A stretch of 36,326 nucleotides of DNA, from NCBI GenBank assembly GCA_937923115.1, contig CAKZTE010000003.1, positions 1-36,326 of the forward strand. The letters run 5' to 3'. Position numbers and translations under genes: made by a program. Below, piece after piece: positions 7,701 through 16,539 of this stretch (the stretch's first letter is position 1; every line of letters begins with the position of its first letter). The notes under the pieces are model-generated. The model was not told the origin of the DNA and did not search any database. It saw only the letters and a program-made list of their open reading frames with translations. The DNA is from an uncultured Caulobacterales bacterium (GTDB lineage: Bacteria; Pseudomonadota; Alphaproteobacteria; Caulobacterales; Maricaulaceae).

Positions 7701-10037
7701 CTATGCGTCTTGCTTTGGTTTTGGCGCAGGTAGACCTTTACCGCCTTTGCGGCCCTCAATTTTGAGCTTGGGCGGGGCAACAAATTTGAACGTGAGGTTT
7801 TCTTTCTTGCGATCCACGCCGACTTTTACGAGGCCGCCATTTTTTAGTTTGCCAAACAGTATCTCATCGGCCAGCGGCTTCTTGATATATTCTTGGATTG
7901 TGCGAGAGAGCGGACGCGCGCCGTAGCGTTTGTCATAGCCCTTTTTCGCAAGCCAAGCATTCGCGCCCTTGGACAGTTCAAATTCAATTTTGCGTTCCGT
8001 GAGCTGTGCTTCGAGCTGAATAACAAACTTATCAACCACGCGTGCAATATCGCCTTCGGAAAGCGGCGCAAAGTTTACAATCGCATCAAGACGGTTGCGG
8101 AATTCCGGCGTGAACATGCGCTGTATGGCTTTATCCGCTTCGTCATCTTTCAGGCCGCGCCCAAAACCAATCTCTGCGCGAGCGGCATCGGCTGCACCGG
8201 CATTGGTTGTCATGATGATTATCACATTCCGGAAATCAACCGTACGGCCATTTGTATCCGTTAGCGTGCCATTATCCATCATCTGAAGCAGAATATTATA
8301 AATGTCAGGATGGGCTTTCTCAATCTCGTCAAGGAGCAAGACACAGTGCGGGTTTTGGCTGACTTGGTCGGTCAAAAGTCCGCCTTGATCATAGCCAACG
8401 TAGCCGGGAGGCGCGCCAATCAAGCGCGAAACCGTATGACGTTCCATATATTCAGACATATCAAAACGCAGAAGCTCTAACCCTTGGGTCATAGCCAGCT
8501 GCTTGGCGACTTCGGTTTTGCCCACGCCTGTTGGGCCCGCGAACAGATAGCTACCGATTGGCTTATTAGGCTCTCGTAAGCCTGCACGCGCGAGTTTAAC
8601 CGCCGCCGCAACTTGCTCAATCGCTTTGTCTTGGCCAAACACCATGCGTTTCAAATCACCCTCAAGCGATTTCAGTGCCTTCTCATCATCACGCGAAATG
8701 GACTTGGGCGGGATGCGCGCGATTTTGGAAATCACGAGTTCAATCTCTTCAATGCCAATTTTCTTCTTGCGCTTCTTCTCATCCACAAGCCGCGTGCGCG
8801 CACCCGCCTCGTCGATGACGTCAATCGCTTTGTCGGGAAGCTTGCGGTCAGTTACGTGGCGCACAGATAGATCCACCGCGCCTTGAATGGCCTCGTCAGT
8901 GTATTTAACTTTGTGAAACTCCTCAAAATAGGACTTTAGGCCCATGAGGATTTTCACAGCGTCTTCTGGGGACGGCTCGCTCACGTCAACTTTATTAAAG
9001 CGGCGCGCAAGTGCGCGGTCTTTCTCAAAATGCTGACGATATTCCTTATAGGTCGTGCTGCCCATACAGCGCAGCTTTCCAGATTGAAGTGCAGGTTTAA
9101 GCAGGTTAGACGCATCCATCGCGCCGCCAGATGTTGCGCCTGCGCCAATAATGGTATGAATTTCATCAATAAATAGCACCGCATGGGGCAGTTCTTGCAG
9201 GCGCTCCATCACGGCTTTGAGGCGTTCCTCAAAATCACCGCGGTAACGGGTACCCGCAAGTAGCGCGCCCATGTCAAGCGAGTATATCGTGGCATCTGAA
9301 AGCACATCAGGGACTTCATTGTTGATTATCCGGCGCGCAATACCCTCGGCAATAGCCGTTTTACCAACGCCGGGGTCTCCAACAAGCAAAGGGTTATTCT
9401 TGCGGCGGCGCGACAGCACCATGATGCAGCGCTCAACCTCATTGTCGCGGCCAATTAAAGGGTCGATGTCGCCTTCCGTGGCCTTTTTGTTGAGGTCGAC
9501 GCAATATTCTTCGAGTGGATCTTTCTTTTTCTCACCAGCAGGGCCGCCCGCTTCTTCTTCGCCAGCACCAGAAATAGGTTTTGCTACTGTGCTCTCGCCG
9601 TTTTTAGCAATGCCGTGGGAGATGTAGTTTACTGCATCATAGCGTGTCATGTCGCGTTCTTGCAAGAAGTAGACCGCGTGTGACTCGCGCTCAGCAAACA
9701 AAGCCACAAGTGCATTCGCGCCAGTCACTTCTTCACGGCCAGAACTTTGCACATGGATAACCGCGCGCTGAATGACACGATGAAAACCCGCCGTCGGACG
9801 CGCTTCTTCAAATTCCTCAACGATCAGGCTGGCAAGATCTTCATCTAAATATTGCTGCACATCTGCGCGCAGCGCCTGCAAGTCAACATCGCACGCCTTA
9901 ATCACGGCCTGCGCGTCGGCATCGTCAAGCAGCGCAAACAGCAGATGCTCGAGTGTCGCGAGCTCATGCTTGCGCTCGCTTGCTGTGGTTAGCGCACGGT
10001 GAATTGTTTCTTCTAGTACGGGAGAAAACGATGCCAT
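7701..10037 (-). CDS. clpA: ATP-dependent Clp protease ATP-binding subunit ClpA
   Basis: Two AAA+ modules (GDPGVGKTAIAEGIA; GPTGVGKTEVAKQLA), Clp N domain, adjacency to clpS. Confidence 0.96.
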   Translation of the reverse strand: MASFSPVLEETIHRALTTASERKHELATLEHLLFALLDDADAQAVIKACDVDLQALRADVQQYLDEDLASLIVEEFEEARPTAGFHRVIQRAVIHVQSSGREEVTGANALVALFAERESHAVYFLQERDMTRYDAVNYISHGIAKNGESTVAKPISGAGEEEAGGPAGEKKKDPLEEYCVDLNKKATEGDIDPLIGRDNEVERCIMVLSRRRKNNPLLVGDPGVGKTAIAEGIARRIINNEVPDVLSDATIYSLDMGALLAGTRYRGDFEERLKAVMERLQELPHAVLFIDEIHTIIGAGATSGGAMDASNLLKPALQSGKLRCMGSTTYKEYRQHFEKDRALARRFNKVDVSEPSPEDAVKILMGLKSYFEEFHKVKYTDEAIQGAVDLSVRHVTDRKLPDKAIDVIDEAGARTRLVDEKKRKKKIGIEEIELVISKIARIPPKSISRDDEKALKSLEGDLKRMVFGQDKAIEQVAAAVKLARAGLREPNKPIGSYLFAGPTGVGKTEVAKQLAMTQGLELLRFDMSEYMERHTVSRLIGAPPGYVGYDQGGLLTDQVSQNPHCVLLLDEIEKAHPDIYNILLQMMDNGTLTDTNGRTVDFRNVIIIMTTNAGAADAARAEIGFGRGLKDDEADKAIQRMFTPEFRNRLDAIVNFAPLSEGDIARVVDKFVIQLEAQLTERKIEFELSKGANAWLAKKGYDKRYGARPLSRTIQEYIKKPLADEILFGKLKNGGLVKVGVDRKKENLTFKFVAPPKLKIEGRKGGKGLPAPKPKQDA

Positions 10038-10132
10038 CTTTATTCCTTACCTATCACTCATTCAGCCCTTAGCGTTAAGGGTGAGAGCTTTATTTGGGGA
10101 GTGCCTCAAGCCTTTTCAAGCGGGCACTGCAG

Positions 10133-10468
10133 TTATGCTTTTTCCAGTGTACACTGGAGGGGATGCTGCGCGCGCTTAGCCGCATTCATCACCTGACTGA
10201 CCTTGGTTTCAGCCACTTCAAATGTAAATACGCCGCAAACACCAATCCCGTTTTTGTGAACGGCCAGCATGATTGTCGTCGCCTCATCAGCTGTTTTATT
10301 GAAGATTTTCATTAAAATCGACACGACAAATTCCATGGGCGTGTAATCGTCATTCATCAAAAGCACACGGTACATAGACGGCTTTTTCGTCTTGGGCCGT
10401 GTTTTCGTCGCAACGCCCCGCTCCGTGCTGCCGTCGCTGTCGTCATCTTCAAAATCGGGCATGCTCAT
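10133..10468 (-). CDS. clpS: ATP-dependent Clp protease adaptor ClpS
   Basis: [25 protein letters not shown] and [24 protein letters not shown]. Start set to [12 protein letters not shown] track extends to 10510. Confidence 0.95.
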   Translation of the reverse strand: MSMPDFEDDDSDGSTERGVATKTRPKTKKPSMYRVLLMNDDYTPMEFVVSILMKIFNKTADEATTIMLAVHKNGIGVCGVFTFEVAETKVSQVMNAAKRAQHPLQCTLEKA

Positions 10469-10618
10469 CAAGAGCGCCTTTATTGAACGTGAATCGGTCT
10501 TGCATCTCATATCTACAAGCTAGGAAGTCTCGCGCCGCTTGAAAAGGGGGCAGCCCACGCAAATGGACGCACGCGCTGCGATATATGTGCATAGTTCGCC
10601 TATTGGCCGAAGGTCTTA

Positions 10619-11998
10619 ATGGCTGTTAACCATACTGTAAGACAAGCTCGCTATGCCGTGCCTATGCAGGCTTTCAGGCTCATATCAGGCATTTTTGCCG
10701 TTCTGCTTTGGGGCCTCTGCACCTTTGCCGCAGCGCCCGCCTATGCAGCGTCCGTCGATATTGCGGCCCAGACGGCAGAGCCGCCCCTTGTGGACGGCCG
10801 GTACGGCTCTATTGTTGTCGATGCCGACAGCCTTAACATTATTCACGCGCGCCAGATTGACGCGCAGCGCTTCCCAGCGTCCCTAACCAAGCTGATGACG
10901 CTCTATCTGACGTTTGACGCCCTTAACGACGGCACGCTAACGCTGGACCAAAAACTCCCTATCTCGCGTAAAGCGCAAAATACGCCGCCCGGAAAACTTG
11001 GCGTTAAAAAGGGGCAGTTCATTACGGTCGATGATGCCATTCAAGCCGTAACCGTCAAAAGCGCAAATGATGTCGCTGTTGTACTAGCCGAAGCCATAGG
11101 CGGCACGGAAGCACAATTTGCCGAAATGATGACAGCGCGGGCTATCAGTTTAGGTATGGTCAAGACCCAGTTTTCAAACCCTCACGGTCTGCCCAATCCC
11201 CTACAAGTCACCACAGCGCGCGATATGGCCAAGCTCGCCATGGCGCATTTGAACAATCACAGCCGTTACTATCACTACTTCGGGCAAAAGAGTTTTCGCT
11301 ACAAAGGCAAGACCTATAAAAACACAAACGGCTTACTGCATTGGCTGGAAGGCGTTGACGGATTTAAAACAGGTTACACCCGCGCGTCAGGATATAATTT
11401 GGTTGTCTCGGCCAAGCGCGACGGGCGGCGCATCATAGCGGTTGTCCTTGGCGGAGCGTCCAATAAATCTCGAAATGCCCACATGCAAGACCTGATCGAA
11501 CGCAGTTTCACGTCAATTGGCGTGCAGCCTATGACATCTGTTGCGCCTGTTATGGTCTCGGCCACCAAACGAAAAACAGTCAAAAAGCCTGTTCCGTCTG
11601 CTAGCCCTATGAAAACCGCTTCCGCGGCAATGCCTTCTGCAAAGCTTGCTTCTGCAAAAATTCCTGCTGCCGTGCGCCTACGTGGACGCAATAATCAGCC
11701 TGTCACAATTACAACAAAAGGCGCGCCGATTGCCGCGCAATCCGCCGCTCTTGATAACGCTTGGTCCATACAAGTAGGCACGTTTAATACGAAGCAAGAT
11801 GCGCTGGCGCAGCTCGAAGGCGTGGGCTTAATGGTGAGCAATACCGCCACGCCCGTTGTCATGCCGTTTAAGCAAAACGGGCGGGTGTTTTACCGCGCCC
11901 GTTTCAAAAATATAAGCTCTGGACAGGCGCAAAAAAGCTGCCGGGCGCTCAGCGCGCTCAAGACAGGGTGCGCTGTTATCTCCCCAGGAGGAAGATAG
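10619..11998 (+). CDS. Secreted D-alanyl-D-alanine carboxypeptidase (peptidase S11) with C-terminal SPOR-like domain
   Basis: SLTK (SxxK), SAN (SxN), KTG motifs; C-terminal NAWSIQVGTFNTKQDALAQLEGVG resembles SPOR. Confidence 0.9.
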   Translation: MAVNHTVRQARYAVPMQAFRLISGIFAVLLWGLCTFAAAPAYAASVDIAAQTAEPPLVDGRYGSIVVDADSLNIIHARQIDAQRFPASLTKLMTLYLTFDALNDGTLTLDQKLPISRKAQNTPPGKLGVKKGQFITVDDAIQAVTVKSANDVAVVLAEAIGGTEAQFAEMMTARAISLGMVKTQFSNPHGLPNPLQVTTARDMAKLAMAHLNNHSRYYHYFGQKSFRYKGKTYKNTNGLLHWLEGVDGFKTGYTRASGYNLVVSAKRDGRRIIAVVLGGASNKSRNAHMQDLIERSFTSIGVQPMTSVAPVMVSATKRKTVKKPVPSASPMKTASAAMPSAKLASAKIPAAVRLRGRNNQPVTITTKGAPIAAQSAALDNAWSIQVGTFNTKQDALAQLEGVGLMVSNTATPVVMPFKQNGRVFYRARFKNISSGQAQKSCRALSALKTGCAVISPGGR

Positions 11999-12009
11999 GC
12001 GATCAAGCG

Positions 12010-12477
12010 CTAGTTAAGGCTCTTGGCATAAGGCATGCCGTTAAAAATCGGGTCGAGATATTTCTCTTTATTGCCCGCCTCCCAGCCACGAACGTCCTTT
12101 ATACAAAAAATAGCTGTCTCGGGCGCTTTACCACTGCGTTTTGCGGCCGCTTCATTGCGCTCATAGGCGCGCAGCTCCGATACGCTTGTCGCGCGGCCGT
12201 TGGCACAATTCATCGCAACGTCTCTCGGCGTCGTATCTTGAACTTGGGTAAACTCTGTGCGGTTGTAAGCCTTGTACGCGACGGTCACGCCGCCGCCGTT
12301 CAGATATTTAATAAAAGTCATACGACGATATTCAGGACTATCAGACGGCCCCGTTTCAATCAAAAGCGTCGGGCTGCGATCGCTTGATTGTGCCTGAGCG
12401 GCAGGAACAGCCGCTCCCAAAATAGCTGTCGCGGCTGACAATTTTACAAAATTCTTTACCCACATAATATCCTCCAC
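12010..12477 (-). CDS. Hypothetical secreted protein
   Basis: Signal peptide ending AVPAAQAQ; two Cys in the mature region (MNCANGRA, IFCIKDV); family not recognised. Confidence 0.65.
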   Translation of the reverse strand: MEDIMWVKNFVKLSAATAILGAAVPAAQAQSSDRSPTLLIETGPSDSPEYRRMTFIKYLNGGGVTVAYKAYNRTEFTQVQDTTPRDVAMNCANGRATSVSELRAYERNEAAAKRSGKAPETAIFCIKDVRGWEAGNKEKYLDPIFNGMPYAKSLN

Positions 12478-12653
12478 TCAGATATGATTCCAAAAAAGAC
12501 GCCCTGTTAATGGGTCTTTAAAGCAATTCCAATGCCATTTCATCCATAAGATACAGTTGGAATGTGGTTTTTATTAAGCCGGCAATGGAGGGGGATCACC
12601 GCCATTATTAAACAATAATTGTAAGGGAAGCGAGTTTTCACCTCAGCCACGCA

Positions 12654-13790
12654 TTAAGATGATAGCGCTCGCTTTAGCGCCTCTACTAACCGCGCCATAT
12701 CATCATCAGTTGTATAAAGGTGCGGGGTCACACGCAGGGCGGGGCCGCGGGCAGAGACGAAAATTTTTTTCTCCGTAAGGGTCTGCAACAGACCGTCAGG
12801 CAGTCCCCCTTCCCTTCTCAATCCTAGATAATGCGGCGCGCGAATTTTTGCCGCGCGCAAGCCCAGCGGCGCGAGCGCGGTTTCAAGTTGCTGCGTTTTC
12901 TCACGCAAAGTTTCTGCAATCGACTCTACGCCCCACTCCAATATCTGCGAGAGCGCCGCCGCTGCGCCGCGCATTTGGGCAGGGTTTGACTTCTCCCCCA
13001 TATCAAAACGTGTCGCGCCCGATTGATAGTCCGCGCGGTAACGGGTCAGCCCGCCAAAATCTTCACTGCCCGCACGATTAATCCAATTCTCTTCTAACGG
13101 ACGCGCGCTGTGCCACTTGGGATCAACATATAGAAACCCGCAAGAATAAGGCCCTAGCAGCCATTTATATGTTGCCGCCACGGCAAAGTCTGGCCGCACG
13201 GCGCTCGCGTCAAAAGGCTGCGCGCCAAGAGATTGCGTCAGGTCAAGCACAAGCGCGCCGCCCACTGCGTCAAGCGCTTTGCGTATCGTTATCAGATTCA
13301 GCGTCGCCCCTGTTGACCAATGGGTCTGCGGCACGGCGACAACGGCGGTGTGTGTATCTATCGCGGCAAGCACCACGCGCGTCCAGTCATCATCAGAGGG
13401 CGCGAGGAGGATACGCACGTCCGCGCCCGTTTCGCCCGCGCGCGCTTGCCAGGGATAAACATGGCTCGGGAATTGGTCTTCAAGAACGAGGATATTCTGG
13501 CCCGCCGCAAGCGAAATAGCATTGGCCGCCGTTTGAATGCCGTAGCTGGCAGAGGGCACGATGGCGACGGACTCCGCCTGCGCGCCGAAGACGCGCGCTG
13601 CTAAACCGCGCGCGATATTGACATCGGTAAAAAACTGCTCCGCTTTGTAATTCCACGGCGAAATTTTCTCAGCCAGGCCGCTTTTCATCGCGCTGACGAC
13701 CGTTTTCATGAGCGGCGACATATAAGCCGTGTTCAGATAGGCGTGGCTATCGGGGATAGAAAAGAGATGGCGCTGGCTTGGAATTATCAT
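12654..13790 (-). CDS. Class V aminotransferase-fold PLP-dependent enzyme
   Basis: YLNTAYMSPL, QTHWSTGATLNL, VLDLTQSLGAQPFD, ATYKWLLGPYSCGFLYV (candidate PLP lysine). Confidence 0.88.
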   Translation of the reverse strand: MIIPSQRHLFSIPDSHAYLNTAYMSPLMKTVVSAMKSGLAEKISPWNYKAEQFFTDVNIARGLAARVFGAQAESVAIVPSASYGIQTAANAISLAAGQNILVLEDQFPSHVYPWQARAGETGADVRILLAPSDDDWTRVVLAAIDTHTAVVAVPQTHWSTGATLNLITIRKALDAVGGALVLDLTQSLGAQPFDASAVRPDFAVAATYKWLLGPYSCGFLYVDPKWHSARPLEENWINRAGSEDFGGLTRYRADYQSGATRFDMGEKSNPAQMRGAAAALSQILEWGVESIAETLREKTQQLETALAPLGLRAAKIRAPHYLGLRREGGLPDGLLQTLTEKKIFVSARGPALRVTPHLYTTDDDMARLVEALKRALSS

Positions 13791-13835
13791 AGTCCAAGTT
13801 TAAACGCAGTTTGCGTAAATCAAAGCAAATTCGTG

Positions 13836-15005
13836 CTACAATAAATTAGCTTGCGTCTCGTCGCGGTGCTTCTTGAGATATTTCATAAAGGGTGTCCCGC
13901 CTGTGCCGACATCCGTGTCATTGCCGTCTGAGGCTTTTTGCTGCTTGTTGATATAGCTCGCCGCATATTCCAAGTGGCGCGAGCGGAAGTCAGCAACGGC
14001 CTGCACATTGGCATTATAGGCCGCCGTAAGACCGACATGCCCCGAGGATTTTACAAACGCGCGCAGCTGACTCGTCGCGCGCACATCGTCGATGAACTGA
14101 CGATGGGAGGGAGGACGGTAAATATGAAGCTGATCGAGGAATTCGCGCAGCGGGTCGGCGGCATGGCCAATCCCAAGCAGCGCGTCCATACTGGGCACAA
14201 TAGAGCTTTGCGATCCTGTTTGCCCGCGAAAGGCTTGGGCCTGCGTGCCGAAGCGCTCCACGCCTTCATAAATAATGCCGTGCGGCAAAGCGGGATTGTC
14301 CTTCCAGCCGTGGATATAGGGGCGCACACGTTCAAAATAAACATAAGGGTCACAGCGCTCTGGCATACGATCAAATATAGCTTTCAAATCATGCCAGACT
14401 GTCGCCATGCCCACGAGGCGGCTCTCGGCGGTATCGATATCGCCCGCCTCCACGGCTTCGCAGATGGGGCCCATCAACGCCAGTGCCGCGCCTGCCCGCG
14501 CTTCAATCGCAACATGAACGAGGACAAACCAGTTTTCATCTTGGCCGCCAATGAAGTTTTGCAACATGTAAATATTGGACAAATCAATCGGTCCGTCTGC
14601 GTCCAGCTTGCTCCAATTATCAAGCACATAGCCGCTATAGGGGAGCAGTGGTTGCTGCCCGAGGCGGTCCGCCAAAGCTGTCATCGGCACGGCAAGACAG
14701 CGCGGCAGAACCTTCGGCGCAACAGGCTCGCCCCAGACAAAGGATTGCACCATGAAGGAATAATGCACCATGGCGAGGCGCGCCTGTTCATCAGAAAGCC
14801 CGTCCACGGCCTCAGCAGAGATTTCTGGCAGATTTGCCGCCAGATAAGAGCGCACACGTCCTGTCGGGAGGATTTGCGGCAAGCGCAGGGCAATATCGCG
14901 CGCGGTGGCGAAATCATCTGATAGCGTTACGGCGCTCGCATCAAAGCGGCACAAAAAGCCCCGCTCTTTGGACATGTCATAATGTTCGAGGGCGTGAACA
15001 GTCAT
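13836..15005 (-). CDS. Indoleamine 2,3-dioxygenase family heme protein
   Basis: FRGQTGSQSSIVPSMDALLGI, PPSHRQFIDDV, RSRHLEYAASYI (likely heme-ligand His) and GTGGTPFMKYLKKHRDET are hallmark IDO motifs. Confidence 0.92.
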   Translation of the reverse strand: MTVHALEHYDMSKERGFLCRFDASAVTLSDDFATARDIALRLPQILPTGRVRSYLAANLPEISAEAVDGLSDEQARLAMVHYSFMVQSFVWGEPVAPKVLPRCLAVPMTALADRLGQQPLLPYSGYVLDNWSKLDADGPIDLSNIYMLQNFIGGQDENWFVLVHVAIEARAGAALALMGPICEAVEAGDIDTAESRLVGMATVWHDLKAIFDRMPERCDPYVYFERVRPYIHGWKDNPALPHGIIYEGVERFGTQAQAFRGQTGSQSSIVPSMDALLGIGHAADPLREFLDQLHIYRPPSHRQFIDDVRATSQLRAFVKSSGHVGLTAAYNANVQAVADFRSRHLEYAASYINKQQKASDGNDTDVGTGGTPFMKYLKKHRDETQANLL

Positions 15006-15045
15006 AGGTGACTCCGCAATAAGATGAGGTTATGCGCAATTATAG

Positions 15046-15060
15046 CGCGTCGATGACGCG
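15046..15060. promoter_or_regulatory. Inverted repeat CGCGTC-GAT-GACGCG in the IDO/Lrp divergent region
   Basis: Perfect 6-bp inverted repeat between divergent IDO and Lrp/AsnC genes; possible operator. Confidence 0.3.
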
Positions 15061-15095
15061 TTTATCTTGCTTTTTGCCTCCCAAAAGCGTTATTA

Positions 15096-15557
15096 ATGCA
15101 ATATATGATAGAGATAGACAGTATAAACCATCAAATATTGCAAGAGCTGGAAACTGATGGACGCGTAAGTAACACAGATCTCGCCTCCCGAGTCGGGCTA
15201 TCGCCCTCCGCCTGCTTGCGCCGCGTACAAGACCTAGAGCGCCGCGGAATCATAAAAGGCTACCGCGCCGTGACTGACCGCAAGGCACTTGGCGGAGCCG
15301 TCACGGTCTTTGTCATGGTTGGGCTGAACGCCCATCTCAAGAAGGATGCCAAAGCTTTCGAGCGCGCCATGGCCTCCGCGCCAGAAGTCCGCGAAGTTCA
15401 CAATATAACAGGCTCCGTAGAATATCTACTTCGCGTCGAAGTGGAAAGCCTTGAGAGCTATAAAGACTTTCACGCCAATACGCTCGGCGTTATTCCCCAA
15501 GTTAGCAGTATCACAAGCCACATCGCCCTCGCTTCACCAAAAGATTTGCGAGGATAG
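15096..15557 (+). CDS. Lrp/AsnC family transcriptional regulator
   Basis: IDSINHQILQELETDGRVSNTDLASRVGLSPSACLRRVQDLERRGIIKGY helix-turn-helix plus RAM domain. Confidence 0.95.
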   Translation: MQYMIEIDSINHQILQELETDGRVSNTDLASRVGLSPSACLRRVQDLERRGIIKGYRAVTDRKALGGAVTVFVMVGLNAHLKKDAKAFERAMASAPEVREVHNITGSVEYLLRVEVESLESYKDFHANTLGVIPQVSSITSHIALASPKDLRG

Positions 15558-15559
15558 AC

Positions 15560-16528
15560 ATGGCAAAACCGAGACATGTTTTAATTGGCGGCGGCAGCGG
15601 GTTCATTGGGCAGGCATTGACGGACGCGCTTAGGCGTCGCGGGGATAAGGTTACATGGGTCTCGCGCTCCGCTGGAGAGAATAGACTAACGTGGGACGCG
15701 CTAGAGAAAGACGGCCTGCCCGATTGTGATGTTGTCGTAAATTTTGCGGGTCAACACATATTAAATTTATCGCGACGGTGGAACGATGCCTATCGGGACG
15801 ACGTCATAAACTCCCGTATTAAAACCACGCAAATTATTGTGAAAGCCATAAATGATAAGGCCGCCCCGCCCGCCACATTTATTTCGACAGCGGGCAAATG
15901 CTTTTACGGAACCAAAGAACTCACGGCAGGGGAAGCGCCTGAAGAACTCGACGAATACTCCGAGCCCATCGGGATGGATTTTCCCGCCGAGCTTGTCAGC
16001 CAATGGGAAGCCGCCGCCGAGGGCGTTGACACATCCCGCGTGCGCCACATAAAGCTGCGTATCGGCGTTGTGCTGGGCGCGATTGAACGGAAATCTTATA
16101 TCACCAAACCGTGGAGAATTGGAAAATCACGCGGGTTTCTACCGATAATTCGGCTCCCTTTCTGCCTTGGGGCGGGTGCCACAATTGGCAAAGGCACTCA
16201 AATTTTTCCATGGGTTCATATTGACGACATGGTCGGCGTAATCCTCCATGTCATGGACAATCCAGAAACCGAGGGGCGGTATAATGCCGTCGCCCCGAAC
16301 GCGGTGACAAATGAAGTATTCACGCGCAGTTTTTCCAAACATCTGAAACGCCCTGTCTTGTGGTCAATTCCAGAGTGGGTCATCAAATTTATTGTCGGCG
16401 AAGAACGTTCGTCAATTTTGCTAAAAGGGCAATTGGTCAAACCCCGGCGCACAATCGAATCTGGTTACGTATTCAAATACCCAGAGATTGACGGCGCTAT
16501 GGCTGATCTTGTGAAAATCACGTTTTAA
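15560..16528 (+). CDS. TIGR01777-type SDR/epimerase family protein (SDR39U1-like, DUF1731)
   Basis: HVLIGGGSGFIGQALTDALRRRGDKVTWVSR Rossmann motif, INSRIKTT, FISTAGKCFYG; begins immediately after the Lrp stop codon. Confidence 0.85.
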   Translation: MAKPRHVLIGGGSGFIGQALTDALRRRGDKVTWVSRSAGENRLTWDALEKDGLPDCDVVVNFAGQHILNLSRRWNDAYRDDVINSRIKTTQIIVKAINDKAAPPATFISTAGKCFYGTKELTAGEAPEELDEYSEPIGMDFPAELVSQWEAAAEGVDTSRVRHIKLRIGVVLGAIERKSYITKPWRIGKSRGFLPIIRLPFCLGAGATIGKGTQIFPWVHIDDMVGVILHVMDNPETEGRYNAVAPNAVTNEVFTRSFSKHLKRPVLWSIPEWVIKFIVGEERSSILLKGQLVKPRRTIESGYVFKYPEIDGAMADLVKITF

Positions 16529-16539
16529 AGCCGCTTTGC

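Noticed and set aside
13938-14921. 327-aa plus-strand ORF opposite the IDO gene
   Set aside because: Lies antisense to a clearly recognised IDO coding sequence; composition is a reverse-strand artefact with no recognisable domain.
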